NCBI GenBank assembly: GCA_037130455.1
Contig: JBAXSZ010000003.1
Coordinates: 1 to 64,000 of the forward strand
Length of the DNA stretch: 64,000 nucleotides
Source: CAIMZW01 sp037130455
GTDB taxonomy: Bacteria; Actinomycetota; Actinomycetes; Nanopelagicales; Nanopelagicaceae
Direction of reading: 5' to 3'
The position numbers and the translations under genes are program-made. The notes beneath the pieces were generated by a model. The model ran no database searches, was not told the origin of the DNA, and worked only from the letters and a program-made list of their open reading frames with translations. Each line of letters begins with the position of its first letter. The stretch's first letter is position 1. Shown here piece after piece: positions 1-7,815 of this stretch.

Positions 1-72
1 GAGCCATACCGACTTTCAGCCGCTGGAGTTTTCTACGGAATATTCGCCATAGGGCTGATTTTGATGACTTAA
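1..72 (+). CDS. C-terminal tail of an unidentified membrane protein (partial)
   Basis: Frame 1 is open from the first base to a TAA at 70-72 and encodes 23 residues, mostly hydrophobic (GVFYGIFAIGLILMT), as at the end of a last transmembrane helix. The gene begins outside the window, so the family cannot be assigned. Its stop overlaps by 4 bp the end of the convergent ybaK-like gene. The call rests only on frame, hydrophobicity and the fit to the neighbour. Confidence 0.4.
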   Translation, partial: EPYRLSAAGVFYGIFAIGLILMT

Positions 73-554
73 ATTCCCACAACCATGGGTGTCGCGTTGG
101 TAATTCGGAGTAACTCGGCGAATGAGGTTGGATACACCGCATGTGGGTGACCTGCTGCTGCCCAAACAACGTCGTAATCGTTAAGCGCTTCATCAATTAA
201 AATTGTCGCTGGGGATAACCATCCAATGGGGGCTACACCACCTATAGAAAACCCACTTTGTTCTTTGACGTAGTTCGCATCCACACGCTCTAGCGATGCA
301 ATCCCAAGATTCTTCGCGATCAGATCAGTATCCACCCTATGCCGACCGCTGGTGATAACCAACAAAGGTGAATGATCGGGAAGCTTGAAGATGAGCGATG
401 ATGCAATTTGTCCTACTTCAATATTGAGGGCGGCGGCGGCTTCGGAAGCCGTTCGTGCACTATCTGAAAGAATATGAACTTTTCCAGGCACATCGTGTTC
501 TTGGAGTGCGGCGATGACTCGTTTGACTGCTGCCTTCTCTTTCACATGTTCCAT
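69..554 (-). CDS. YbaK/EbsC-family aminoacyl-tRNA deacylase
   Basis: A 161-residue protein spanning the whole YbaK/ProRS-editing-like fold. Family hallmarks visible are the lysine in SSLIFK (K57), the GG pair at about 105-106 in GFSIGGVAPIG, and the AAGHPHAV segment at 133-140. Members hydrolyse mischarged tRNAs in trans (for example Cys-tRNA-Pro); the exact substrate cannot be read from sequence. On the coding strand TAGAGT stands six bases before the ATG and no Shine-Dalgarno is seen, so the mRNA may be leaderless. Free-standing, facing the partial gene at 1-72. Confidence 0.85.
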   Translation of the reverse strand: MEHVKEKAAVKRVIAALQEHDVPGKVHILSDSARTASEAAAALNIEVGQIASSLIFKLPDHSPLLVITSGRHRVDTDLIAKNLGIASLERVDANYVKEQSGFSIGGVAPIGWLSPATILIDEALNDYDVVWAAAGHPHAVYPTSFAELLRITNATPMVVGI

Positions 555-560
555 GAGGCC

Positions 561-566
561 ACTCTA
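561..566 (-). promoter_or_regulatory. Candidate -10 element of the YbaK-like gene (leaderless)
   Basis: TAGAGT on the minus strand, six bases before the ATG at 554. This spacing would put the transcription start at the start codon. No convincing -35 is seen. Confidence 0.4.
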
Positions 567-590
567 GATGAGGCAGAGAGCCGACTGAAA

Positions 591-1436
591 TTAAAGAAAG
601 AGAACTGAAATATTTTCGTCGATAAGTTCATATCCCAATTTGGTATAGATTCCATTTGAGGTTGGATTGGCAGCATCGGTATAAAGCATCAGTTGTGCTG
701 GAAGTTTTAGCAGTATTTGAGAAACGGCTGCGGTGCAGAAACTGGCATAGCCTCTTCCGCGAAATTCTGGTGGGGTATAAACCGGACCAATTCGTGCAAC
801 TTTTCCAGTTGGCCCGGAAACGATGGCGGCGTGACCGACCACGCTGACGATTTGATCTTCGTGTTGCCAAAAATAGAGTTCACTATTTTCTATCTTTTTG
901 GCCACCGATTCCTTAACCCCATCCATGATTAATTCTGCTTCTACGCCAAATGCCATCATCCATTCCAAGGCACGTTCGTAGTGCGCCGAAGTAGCGGTAA
1001 TCAATTCACCTTCATATTGTGGTTCTTTAAGCGTTGAAAGGGCATAGAGCAATTCACCCCGCGTGGATTTTATGGGGCGAGCGTTTGGATGCCGCTGCAT
1101 AAAGAGGCGAAGAAATTCTTCCACCAATTCTTTCGGGCCAGAAACTCCGGGCAAGTTGGGATCGGCAGCAATTACCGCATCAACTGCTTCTGAAAGAAGA
1201 TCGCTAGACATTGGGGTAAGCACCAAAGGATGTACATGTGTGCGCATCATTAGACTAACTATTTTTCCTTGATTATTTTCTACCAACCACCAAAAACAAG
1301 CATCAGTATCTCTTTCAGTTCCGATGATTGAAGTGGCGACGCTACCTATGAGATTGGTGCGGAAGGGATCCAAGGAACGTACTTCAAGAGTTTGATGAAG
1401 AAAGTCTTGTGGCCCTGTTGCTCGGGTAATTGTCAT
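591..1436 (-). CDS. GNAT-family N-acetyltransferase, long form
   Basis: A 281-residue protein with a typical GNAT motif A (FRGRGYAS) in its C-terminal third, which binds acetyl-CoA. The N-terminal half is divergent and may be a degenerate second GNAT-like domain. I chose the ATG at 1436 rather than an upstream TTG at 1454, because it forms a 4-bp ATGA overlap with the stop of the upstream acetyltransferase gene, the junction used throughout this window. The two genes are therefore probably one operon. The substrate is unknown. Confidence 0.75.
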   Translation of the reverse strand: MTITRATGPQDFLHQTLEVRSLDPFRTNLIGSVATSIIGTERDTDACFWWLVENNQGKIVSLMMRTHVHPLVLTPMSSDLLSEAVDAVIAADPNLPGVSGPKELVEEFLRLFMQRHPNARPIKSTRGELLYALSTLKEPQYEGELITATSAHYERALEWMMAFGVEAELIMDGVKESVAKKIENSELYFWQHEDQIVSVVGHAAIVSGPTGKVARIGPVYTPPEFRGRGYASFCTAAVSQILLKLPAQLMLYTDAANPTSNGIYTKLGYELIDENISVLFL

Positions 1437-1987
1437 GGTCTGAATATTCGCCAACGGTACGCGGGGAATTGCCCATGTGCTGGCAAGGTGACAAATTCCT
1501 CTACGAGGACTCCGCCATTGTTCTTAATAACTTTTTGGGATGCCAGGTTATTTGTATTTGTAGTCAGTTCCACGAAAGGCATATCTAACTCCCAGGCACT
1601 GGGCAAAACTTGGCGTAGCGCCGAAGTTGCATAGCCTTTCTTTTGCTGCCATGGTGCCACTGAATAGCCAATATGTCCCAGACAGTAATCGGGCAAATCT
1701 GTTGTTCCATAAACCCATCGAAAATTGATACTTCCAACGACTTCGCCATCCCACATCCAACGGTAATAGCCAGGAAGTCTTGGCACATTAGTGCCATCAT
1801 CTAAAATCACATCTCCGCCAAGTGCAAGCGGATCATCTTTGGAAGCTACAAGTTCTTCTGGTTGAAGTTCAATTACTTCCAACTCTTGGAGAGATCTATC
1901 GGCATCACCTTGGTCGCCAGTCCAGCCCTGGCGTAGCGCCTGGGCATAACTGGGTAGCAACTCGATTGAAGGCCTGAGGATCTCCAT
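1433..1987 (-). CDS. GNAT-family N-acetyltransferase
   Basis: A 184-residue single-domain GNAT protein. The acetyl-CoA loop is APWQQKKGYA (residues 111-120), followed by a conserved TNTNNLASQKVI segment typical of RimJ/RimL-like acetyltransferases. It lies first in a two-gene operon with the longer GNAT gene and is divergent from the MFS gene. A 14-bp palindrome lies between the two divergent starts. The target could be a protein N-terminus, a small molecule or an antibiotic; nothing in the sequence decides. Confidence 0.8.
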   Translation of the reverse strand: MEILRPSIELLPSYAQALRQGWTGDQGDADRSLQELEVIELQPEELVASKDDPLALGGDVILDDGTNVPRLPGYYRWMWDGEVVGSINFRWVYGTTDLPDYCLGHIGYSVAPWQQKKGYATSALRQVLPSAWELDMPFVELTTNTNNLASQKVIKNNGGVLVEEFVTLPAHGQFPAYRWRIFRP

Positions 1988-2020
1988 GTCCTAAGCGTTC
2001 CATAAGAGTTCACCTCTTGG

Positions 2021-2034
2021 CAGATAATTATCTG
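2021..2034. promoter_or_regulatory. 14-bp perfect palindrome in a divergent promoter region
   Basis: CAGATAATTATCTG is its own reverse complement. It sits in the 59-bp gap between the divergent GNAT and MFS genes, immediately before a candidate -10 (TAAGTT, 2035-2040) for the MFS gene. Candidate operator for an unidentified dimeric regulator; an AT-rich palindrome can also arise by chance. Confidence 0.35.
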
Positions 2035-2040
2035 TAAGTT
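2035..2040 (+). promoter_or_regulatory. Candidate -10 element of the MFS gene (leaderless)
   Basis: TAAGTT six bases before the GTG start at 2047, with no Shine-Dalgarno. A -35 is not obvious. Confidence 0.4.
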
Positions 2041-2046
2041 AACCCA

Positions 2047-3267
2047 GTGCTTCATCCTCAATCCAATAGCGAATTAGCCATTCGAGCCCGAAATATGATC
2101 TGGCTGGGTTTTGGCATTATGGGCATTATGGCAAACGCTTGGGTACCCAGAATCCCCGAAATTAAAGTGGCCTTGGGTTTAACTAATTCACAGTTTGGTT
2201 TTGCGTTAGTTGGAAGCCCCATGGGGTTGATCGTGGGCGCCCAACTTGCCGGGAGGGCTGTGCATAGATTCGGCTCCCGAAGGGTTGCGCTCATCTCGGG
2301 TTTAGAAATGTCCTTTGGGTTATTGCTTTTAGGAATGGCACATTCGGTGTGGATGTTGGTTATCTCCCTTTTTGTGATGAGCATCGGATATTCCGGCATC
2401 GACAATGCAATGAATACGCAAGCCGTAGCTGTGGAAATTATTTTGAAAAAGAAATATATGTCCGGCTTTCATGGTTCCTGGAGCATTGGAGCATTGGTCG
2501 CGGCAGTGCTTGGGGGAGTGTTATCTCATCACACAACTCCAGAAGAAAATATTGTCGGAGTTGCCATCATTTCATTTCTGGCATTCATCCCGAATTTGCT
2601 CCGGCTACTTCCCGATGACTTAGATGGACATCTAGGAGCAGATGAGAAGATTTCTGGAAAGATTCCCCTCTTTGGAAAAGAAGCCAAGGTTCTCTGGCTT
2701 ATTGGTTTCGGTCTGATCGGATGTCTCATCCCAGAAGCAGCAGCATCAGATTGGGGCGGGATATTGCTCCACGAACATATGAATATTGGCACAGGATTAG
2801 ATGCCACGGCTTTCGGCGCATTTGCAATGGCAATGATTGTTGGAAGATTTTCCGGAGATCGCCTTATGACTAAATATGGTGCCGCCAGAATTGTGCGCCT
2901 GGGCGGTTATTTTGGTGGAGTCGGTTTAGGAGTTTCTATTGCCCTAGCGGTTCCGCTTTCTTCGTGGAACAAGTATGTAGCGCTAGCCACCATTATTGTG
3001 GGGTTTGTCATCGCTGGACTGGGGATTGGCCCAATGGTTCCTGCATTTGTTTCTGCTACTGGTCGAATGATTAATTACGCGCCTTCGGTTGCAATTGCCC
3101 GAGTCGGCGTCATCAGTTTGATCGCGTATTACCTAGGACCGGTTGTGACGGGAACCCTGGCCGACTTAATAAATCTGCCAGTAGCAATGTATTTCCCCTG
3201 TGCAGTGTTGATTGTGGCGGGCTATCTTTCCAAAGCGATTAAGGACGAACCACCTTCTGTTGCCTAA
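2047..3267 (+). CDS. Major facilitator superfamily transporter
   Basis: A 406-residue protein with about twelve hydrophobic segments and the MFS loop 2-3 pattern (GRAVHRFGSRRVAL). Length and topology fit a standard 12-helix MFS permease of the YbjJ-like group; the substrate cannot be inferred. The start is a GTG directly after a -10-like hexamer. Its stop overlaps by 4 bp the end of the convergent TauE/SafE gene, so there is no room for a separate terminator. Confidence 0.85.
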   Translation: MLHPQSNSELAIRARNMIWLGFGIMGIMANAWVPRIPEIKVALGLTNSQFGFALVGSPMGLIVGAQLAGRAVHRFGSRRVALISGLEMSFGLLLLGMAHSVWMLVISLFVMSIGYSGIDNAMNTQAVAVEIILKKKYMSGFHGSWSIGALVAAVLGGVLSHHTTPEENIVGVAIISFLAFIPNLLRLLPDDLDGHLGADEKISGKIPLFGKEAKVLWLIGFGLIGCLIPEAAASDWGGILLHEHMNIGTGLDATAFGAFAMAMIVGRFSGDRLMTKYGAARIVRLGGYFGGVGLGVSIALAVPLSSWNKYVALATIIVGFVIAGLGIGPMVPAFVSATGRMINYAPSVAIARVGVISLIAYYLGPVVTGTLADLINLPVAMYFPCAVLIVAGYLSKAIKDEPPSVA

Positions 3268-4052
3268 TTAAGGACCCAGGTACGCACGAGGGAGTATGCC
3301 GCAATAGTAAAGAGCAGTAGCGCAAAGTAACGGCGAAGTTTGGCCGCGGGAACTTTATGGGAATTATGGGACGCTAGCGTGGAAACAATAATTGCAGCCG
3401 ATCCCATCGCGATCGGAATGGACCAACGAATTTCGTGCCAGATGCTGTGGTGCGCAAAAAATGCAGTAATGCTATTGAGGGCGATGATCAGCAGCGAAGT
3501 ACCAGCTGCCTTGTTCTGTGGGGTGTGATAAAACAAAACCAGAACTGGAATGGCCAAGAACCCTCCGCCAATTCCAAAGAGCCCAGTCATCGCGCCGATG
3601 ATCAACGAGATAACGATCAAAATGGAAAAAGGGATTCGTTTTTCTGGATTTGAGGTCAAAGGTTTTCGTAGCATGGAAGATCCAGCCAGGCAGAGAACTA
3701 AGGCAAAGCCAGTGACTATGACATTGCCCGATAGATGTTTGGAAATTGCCGCTCCGCCGATATTGGTTATCAACCCAATTCCCCAAATGGTCGCGGCATC
3801 TCTAATGAGCACATCTTTGCTACGAAATTTTGGAATGGTGCCAAAGCCGGCAGCCAAGAAGACCACGGCCAGGGCTGCCGTAGTGGCATGGGTTGGGCTG
3901 AAATGGAAGATGTAGAGAAGTATGGGAACCGAGAGCATCGCCCCGCCTGCCCCGACTAGCCCCAGAACTGTCCCTATGAAACTTCCGGCCAACAAGGCTA
4001 GGACGATATGCACCAGGCCATCGTGCCAGTTATCGACGCTTATTTTCCCCAT
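3264..4052 (-). CDS. TauE/SafE-family membrane permease
   Basis: A 262-residue protein of about eight transmembrane segments, with the two glycine-rich repeats typical of the family: GLVGAGGAMLSVP near the N-terminus and GLFGIGGGFLAIPVLV in the second half. Family members export or import small anions such as sulfite, sulfoacetate or taurine; no neighbour fixes the substrate. It is divergent from the SOS unit and convergent with the MFS gene. Confidence 0.88.
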   Translation of the reverse strand: MGKISVDNWHDGLVHIVLALLAGSFIGTVLGLVGAGGAMLSVPILLYIFHFSPTHATTAALAVVFLAAGFGTIPKFRSKDVLIRDAATIWGIGLITNIGGAAISKHLSGNVIVTGFALVLCLAGSSMLRKPLTSNPEKRIPFSILIVISLIIGAMTGLFGIGGGFLAIPVLVLFYHTPQNKAAGTSLLIIALNSITAFFAHHSIWHEIRWSIPIAMGSAAIIVSTLASHNSHKVPAAKLRRYFALLLFTIAAYSLVRTWVLN

Positions 4053-4076
4053 TTCTAGGTGCTGGCCGGGCGGGGC

Positions 4077-4105
4077 TTGCTACTGTCGGCGCAGGTGACT
4101 ATCTT
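4077..4105 (+). promoter_or_regulatory. Promoter of the SOS mutagenesis operon
   Basis: TTGCTA at 4077-4082 and TATCTT at 4100-4105 are separated by 17 bp, an ideal sigma-70-type spacing. Transcription would begin near 4112-4114, at or next to the ATG at 4114, giving a leaderless mRNA. The LexA palindrome starts inside the last base of the -10. Confidence 0.6.
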
Positions 4106-4122
4106 TCGAACATATGTTCGAA
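4105..4122. promoter_or_regulatory. LexA operator (SOS box)
   Basis: TTCGAACATATGTTCGAA is an 18-bp perfect palindrome. Its core CGAAC-N4-GTTCG (4107-4120) is the SOS-box consensus of Gram-positive bacteria and actinobacteria. It overlaps the -10 element, the predicted start of transcription and the ATG of the first gene, so bound LexA would block initiation. The downstream genes (dnaE2, dinB) are classic SOS genes, which supports the call. Confidence 0.92.
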
Positions 4123-4452
4123 TTAACCTCAAACCAGCCAGCCGAGCCAGTGGACCCAGTCGCTAAGACCGCTCGGGTACTAGCCCCTGAAGGCGAGCCC
4201 GTTGAATTCCTTTATAAAGGTCGCCGCTTCCATATCCATGCAATCGTCTCGCGCTGGCGTGAATCTGGAGGCTGGTGGAATCGCATTGATGATGGAAACC
4301 GCCACCTGACCGAGGCAAACATTTTCGATGATGGCGCTCGCGCTATTTGGCGAGTAGAAGCCGCCCCAGAAGGCGCCATGACTACCTTTGAAATTGAGCG
4401 GGATGAGATTACTGGCACTTGGTTGATCCGCCCTACCTCACGACCGCTGTAA
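4114..4452 (+). CDS. DUF6504-family protein, first gene of the SOS operon
   Basis: A 112-residue protein with the compact all-beta look of the small DUF6504 proteins found beside Y-family polymerase and dnaE2 genes in actinobacteria: FLYKGRRFHIHAIVSRWRE, then a WWNRIDDG segment, then an R-x-x-x-R-D-rich end. Function unknown; the context suggests an accessory role in translesion synthesis. The ATG lies inside the LexA palindrome. A GTG at 4150 is the next in-frame alternative, but neither has a Shine-Dalgarno. The gene ends 18 bp before the ATG chosen for dnaE2. Confidence 0.75.
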   Translation: MFELTSNQPAEPVDPVAKTARVLAPEGEPVEFLYKGRRFHIHAIVSRWRESGGWWNRIDDGNRHLTEANIFDDGARAIWRVEAAPEGAMTTFEIERDEITGTWLIRPTSRPL

Positions 4453-4470
4453 TTTTTATTGGCACCTGCT

Positions 4471-7400
4471 ATGTCTCTTGCACAACGCACCCCATTTACT
4501 CATCTTCATGTAGCTAGTGGCTATTCCTTTAAATATGGAACAGCAGCGCCAGGGCAGATAGTGGAACGAGCTGCTCAATTAGGAATGACCACGCTGGCGC
4601 TAACAGATCGAGACGGGATGGCCGGGGCTATTCGCTTTGCTCAAAGTTGTGAGGCATATGGAATCGCGCCGATCTTAGGAGTCAACCTCAGTTTGATTCA
4701 TAAGAAGTATCGAGTCACTTTATTGGCACAATCTGGTGCGTTGGCAGCTCTTTATAGATTGCTATCGGCTATCAACATGGCCAACGATGACAATCTACTT
4801 ACCTTCGAATTATTACAACAGTTCCAAGAATATTCTTCCCAAGTTTTATTACTGCACGGCGCAGATTCGCAGTTGGCCACCGCATTGAGTAAGCGGCGTA
4901 ACGAGGAAGCTCTCTCTATATATACCTCCACAAAAGAATATTTCGCTGATCAAGCGCTGGAATGTGTTTCGCACCAAGTTCGTGGTGATGGTCCATTTTC
5001 AACTCCGCTAGCAGCTCGGATGCTGGGCTTTGCCCGTGATCACGGTTTGCCGGCAATTTTGAGTAATGCGGTCCGAATGCTTAATCGCATTGATGGTCCA
5101 GTCGCCGATGTTCTTGATGCGACCCGAAATTTAGTTCCGCTGCATCATCGCCATACGGAGCGACATAACAGCGAAGGCTATTTCAAAGATAACGAGCAAA
5201 TGCATCTTCTTGCAGATGAAATTTCTAGAGCTGCGGGGGAGCGCAATGGTCGTTCGCTATTGCGCACTACTCAAGAGTGGGCCGAACGAGCGATCTTGTC
5301 GCCGCGCCGAGATATCGGGATAGGAGAGATCCATTTACCAGAACCCATCGTTGTAGGCGCTAGTAACCGTGAAGATTTAGTTCGACAATTGCGTCAACGT
5401 TGCGAAGCAGGGTTGCACCAGCGTTACTTTGGCGCAGTTTCAGTGGCCGCCGCTGAGCGGCTAGAAGATGAATTAGCAACGGTTCGTACCTTGGGCTACG
5501 AGTCCTATTTTCTTACAGTTGCCGACATCACCGATATGGCCAGGTCTCGAAAGATTCGCGTTGCAGCCCGAGGTTCTGGCGCAGGATCTTTGATCTGTCA
5601 CCTTTTGGGAATATCTGGCGTGGAGCCAATGGCTTATGGGTTACTAATGGAGCGCTTTTGTTCTACCTTGCGCCACGAACTTCCAGATATTGATATTGAT
5701 GTGGAATCAGCGCGCCGGTTAGAAATTTATGACGCAGTATTTGAACGATATGCCGATCCGGATTGGAGCAAACCTGGAAACCAATCGCGAGTAGCAACCG
5801 TTGCTATGGTGGAGACTTATCGAGCCAGACATGCAATTCGCGATGTCGGAGCGGCTTTGGGAATTCCACCCATGGAGATCGATCTCATCGCAAAGGCCTT
5901 GCCACACATTCGGGCGCGGAATATTGCGCAAGCGCTAGTTAATCTTCCAGAGTTGAAAAGCCTCAATATGACTACGCCCCTAATGAAGATGGCCATTGAA
6001 CTAGCATCCCGACTGGATGGGTTGCCTAGGCATCTTTCTATGCATCCTTGCGCGATCGCACTTTCAGATTTGGGGCTCTTGGATCATGCGCCACTACAGC
6101 GCAATGCCAGCGGTTATCCCATGGTGCAATTTGATAAAGATGATGTAGAAGCTATTGGGCTATTGAAGCTAGATGTCTTGGGCGTGCGGATGCAGTCGGC
6201 AATCTCTTATGCGCTACAAGAAATTGAACGAGTCGATGATGTCGTTGTAGATATCGATGCCGTCGCATTAAATGATGTAAAAACTTTTGATCTCATAAAG
6301 TCGACTCGCACCTTGGGGATCTTTCAAGTAGAAAGTCCTGGGCAACGCGAACTTGTTGGAAAGTTGGCTCCGGAGAATTTCGATGACCTCATTATTGATA
6401 TTTCACTCTTCCGACCCGGGCCGGTAAAGAGTGACATGATCACCCCTTTTCTCAACGCCCGGCAGGGACTTCGCCGCCGAACCATCATTCACGAAAATTT
6501 GGAACCCGTACTTGCTGAAACTGAAGGCGTTGTTGTCTTTCACGAACAAGTTATTCGAATTATTTCGATCATGACTGGCATATCGCTGGCAGAGGCGGAT
6601 GAAAAGCGGCGTGACTTAGGAACCATTGATGGACAACAAGCTGTCTGCGATTGGTTTTTTCCTACCGCACTTGCGCAGGGCTATTCCTTTGAAGTGGCGG
6701 CTGAAGTTTGGGAGGTCCTCCGGGCTTTTGCATCTTTTGGATTTTGCAAAGCGCATGCTGCTGCTTTTGCACTGCCTACATATCAATCTGCTTGGCTTAA
6801 AACCCACCACACTGCAGCCTTTATAGCTGGAGCGCTCACTCACGATCCAGGGATGTATCCGCGGCGGCTAATTGTTGATGAAGCCAGGCAGTGGGGGATA
6901 GTCATTGCACCATTGGATGTTAATAAGTCAGATCGAAGTTACCGAGTTGAACGCACCAATATTGTTCCCCGCGCTCCCTACAGCGCCCCAGACCTATTAA
7001 GTACGGGCCCGTCCCTCTCGTTGCCGGATGCACGTGGATATGCAATCCGAATGGCATTCTCTGAGCTTCATGGAATTAGTGACCAAGAAATCGACTCCAT
7101 CCTTTTTGGTCAGCCCTACCAAGATCTCGCCGACTTTGTTCGTCGTTCCGGCGCTAGTCGGCCCACAGCGGAGTCGCTAATTGTGGTTGGAGCTTTCGAT
7201 GAACTTCATAACATGAATTCGAAGAAAGGGGAGGTAAAGAGTATTAATCGCCGCGATTTACTGCTCCACCTCCAGGATTTAGAGCGGCTTCTGGGAGGAA
7301 AGAAAAGTTTAGGTAGTGGACAACTAACTTTAGGTCTGGAACCACCAACTCTGGAGGTGAGCGGTCTTGCCGACTTCACTCCCAGCGAACGAGTTCGTCA

Positions 7401-7815
7401 CGAAGTCGATGTCATGGGAATGGATATTTCTCATCATATGATGGAGTTCTATGGGCAATTCCTCAATGAAATAGGTGCGATTAAATCTTCGGATTTGATT
7501 CATCATCGCTCGGGGAGTTCGGTTCTAGTGGCCGGAGTGAAGGTTGCGTTGCAAACTCCACCAGTTCGTTCTGGGCGCCGGGTAATGTTTTTAACTCTCG
7601 ATGATGGTTACGGATGTAACGATGCAACTTTTTTTGAAGATATGCAGGACAGTTCAGCTGATTTGCTCTACCGATCATGGCTATTTTTAGTTCGAGGTGT
7701 CATTCGCAGGACCGGACCGCGAGGCATTTCGTTACGAGCAACTGGAGCGTGGGAATTATCCAGTTCCTATGAAAAGTGGCGTAATCTCGGAGTTTGTGAA
7801 CCCCTCAGTGGCTGA
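4471..7815 (+). CDS. dnaE2: Error-prone DNA polymerase III alpha subunit DnaE2
   Basis: About 1114 residues, the usual length of DnaE2. It starts with a PHP domain (FTHLHVASGYSF). The catalytic aspartates lie in LPDIDID (about 406-410) and LLKLDVLG (about 568), so the polymerase should be active. The family carries out mutagenic lesion bypass during the SOS response. The start is uncertain: TTG at 4459 or ATG at 4471, neither with a Shine-Dalgarno. It follows the DUF6504 gene, and its end overlaps the start of dinB, so all three should be one LexA-controlled transcript. A separate dnaE1 lies at 35327. Confidence 0.93.
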   Translation: MSLAQRTPFTHLHVASGYSFKYGTAAPGQIVERAAQLGMTTLALTDRDGMAGAIRFAQSCEAYGIAPILGVNLSLIHKKYRVTLLAQSGALAALYRLLSAINMANDDNLLTFELLQQFQEYSSQVLLLHGADSQLATALSKRRNEEALSIYTSTKEYFADQALECVSHQVRGDGPFSTPLAARMLGFARDHGLPAILSNAVRMLNRIDGPVADVLDATRNLVPLHHRHTERHNSEGYFKDNEQMHLLADEISRAAGERNGRSLLRTTQEWAERAILSPRRDIGIGEIHLPEPIVVGASNREDLVRQLRQRCEAGLHQRYFGAVSVAAAERLEDELATVRTLGYESYFLTVADITDMARSRKIRVAARGSGAGSLICHLLGISGVEPMAYGLLMERFCSTLRHELPDIDIDVESARRLEIYDAVFERYADPDWSKPGNQSRVATVAMVETYRARHAIRDVGAALGIPPMEIDLIAKALPHIRARNIAQALVNLPELKSLNMTTPLMKMAIELASRLDGLPRHLSMHPCAIALSDLGLLDHAPLQRNASGYPMVQFDKDDVEAIGLLKLDVLGVRMQSAISYALQEIERVDDVVVDIDAVALNDVKTFDLIKSTRTLGIFQVESPGQRELVGKLAPENFDDLIIDISLFRPGPVKSDMITPFLNARQGLRRRTIIHENLEPVLAETEGVVVFHEQVIRIISIMTGISLAEADEKRRDLGTIDGQQAVCDWFFPTALAQGYSFEVAAEVWEVLRAFASFGFCKAHAAAFALPTYQSAWLKTHHTAAFIAGALTHDPGMYPRRLIVDEARQWGIVIAPLDVNKSDRSYRVERTNIVPRAPYSAPDLLSTGPSLSLPDARGYAIRMAFSELHGISDQEIDSILFGQPYQDLADFVRRSGASRPTAESLIVVGAFDELHNMNSKKGEVKSINRRDLLLHLQDLERLLGGKKSLGSGQLTLGLEPPTLEVSGLADFTPSERVRHEVDVMGMDISHHMMEFYGQFLNEIGAIKSSDLIHHRSGSSVLVAGVKVALQTPPVRSGRRVMFLTLDDGYGCNDATFFEDMQDSSADLLYRSWLFLVRGVIRRTGPRGISLRATGAWELSSSYEKWRNLGVCEPLSG

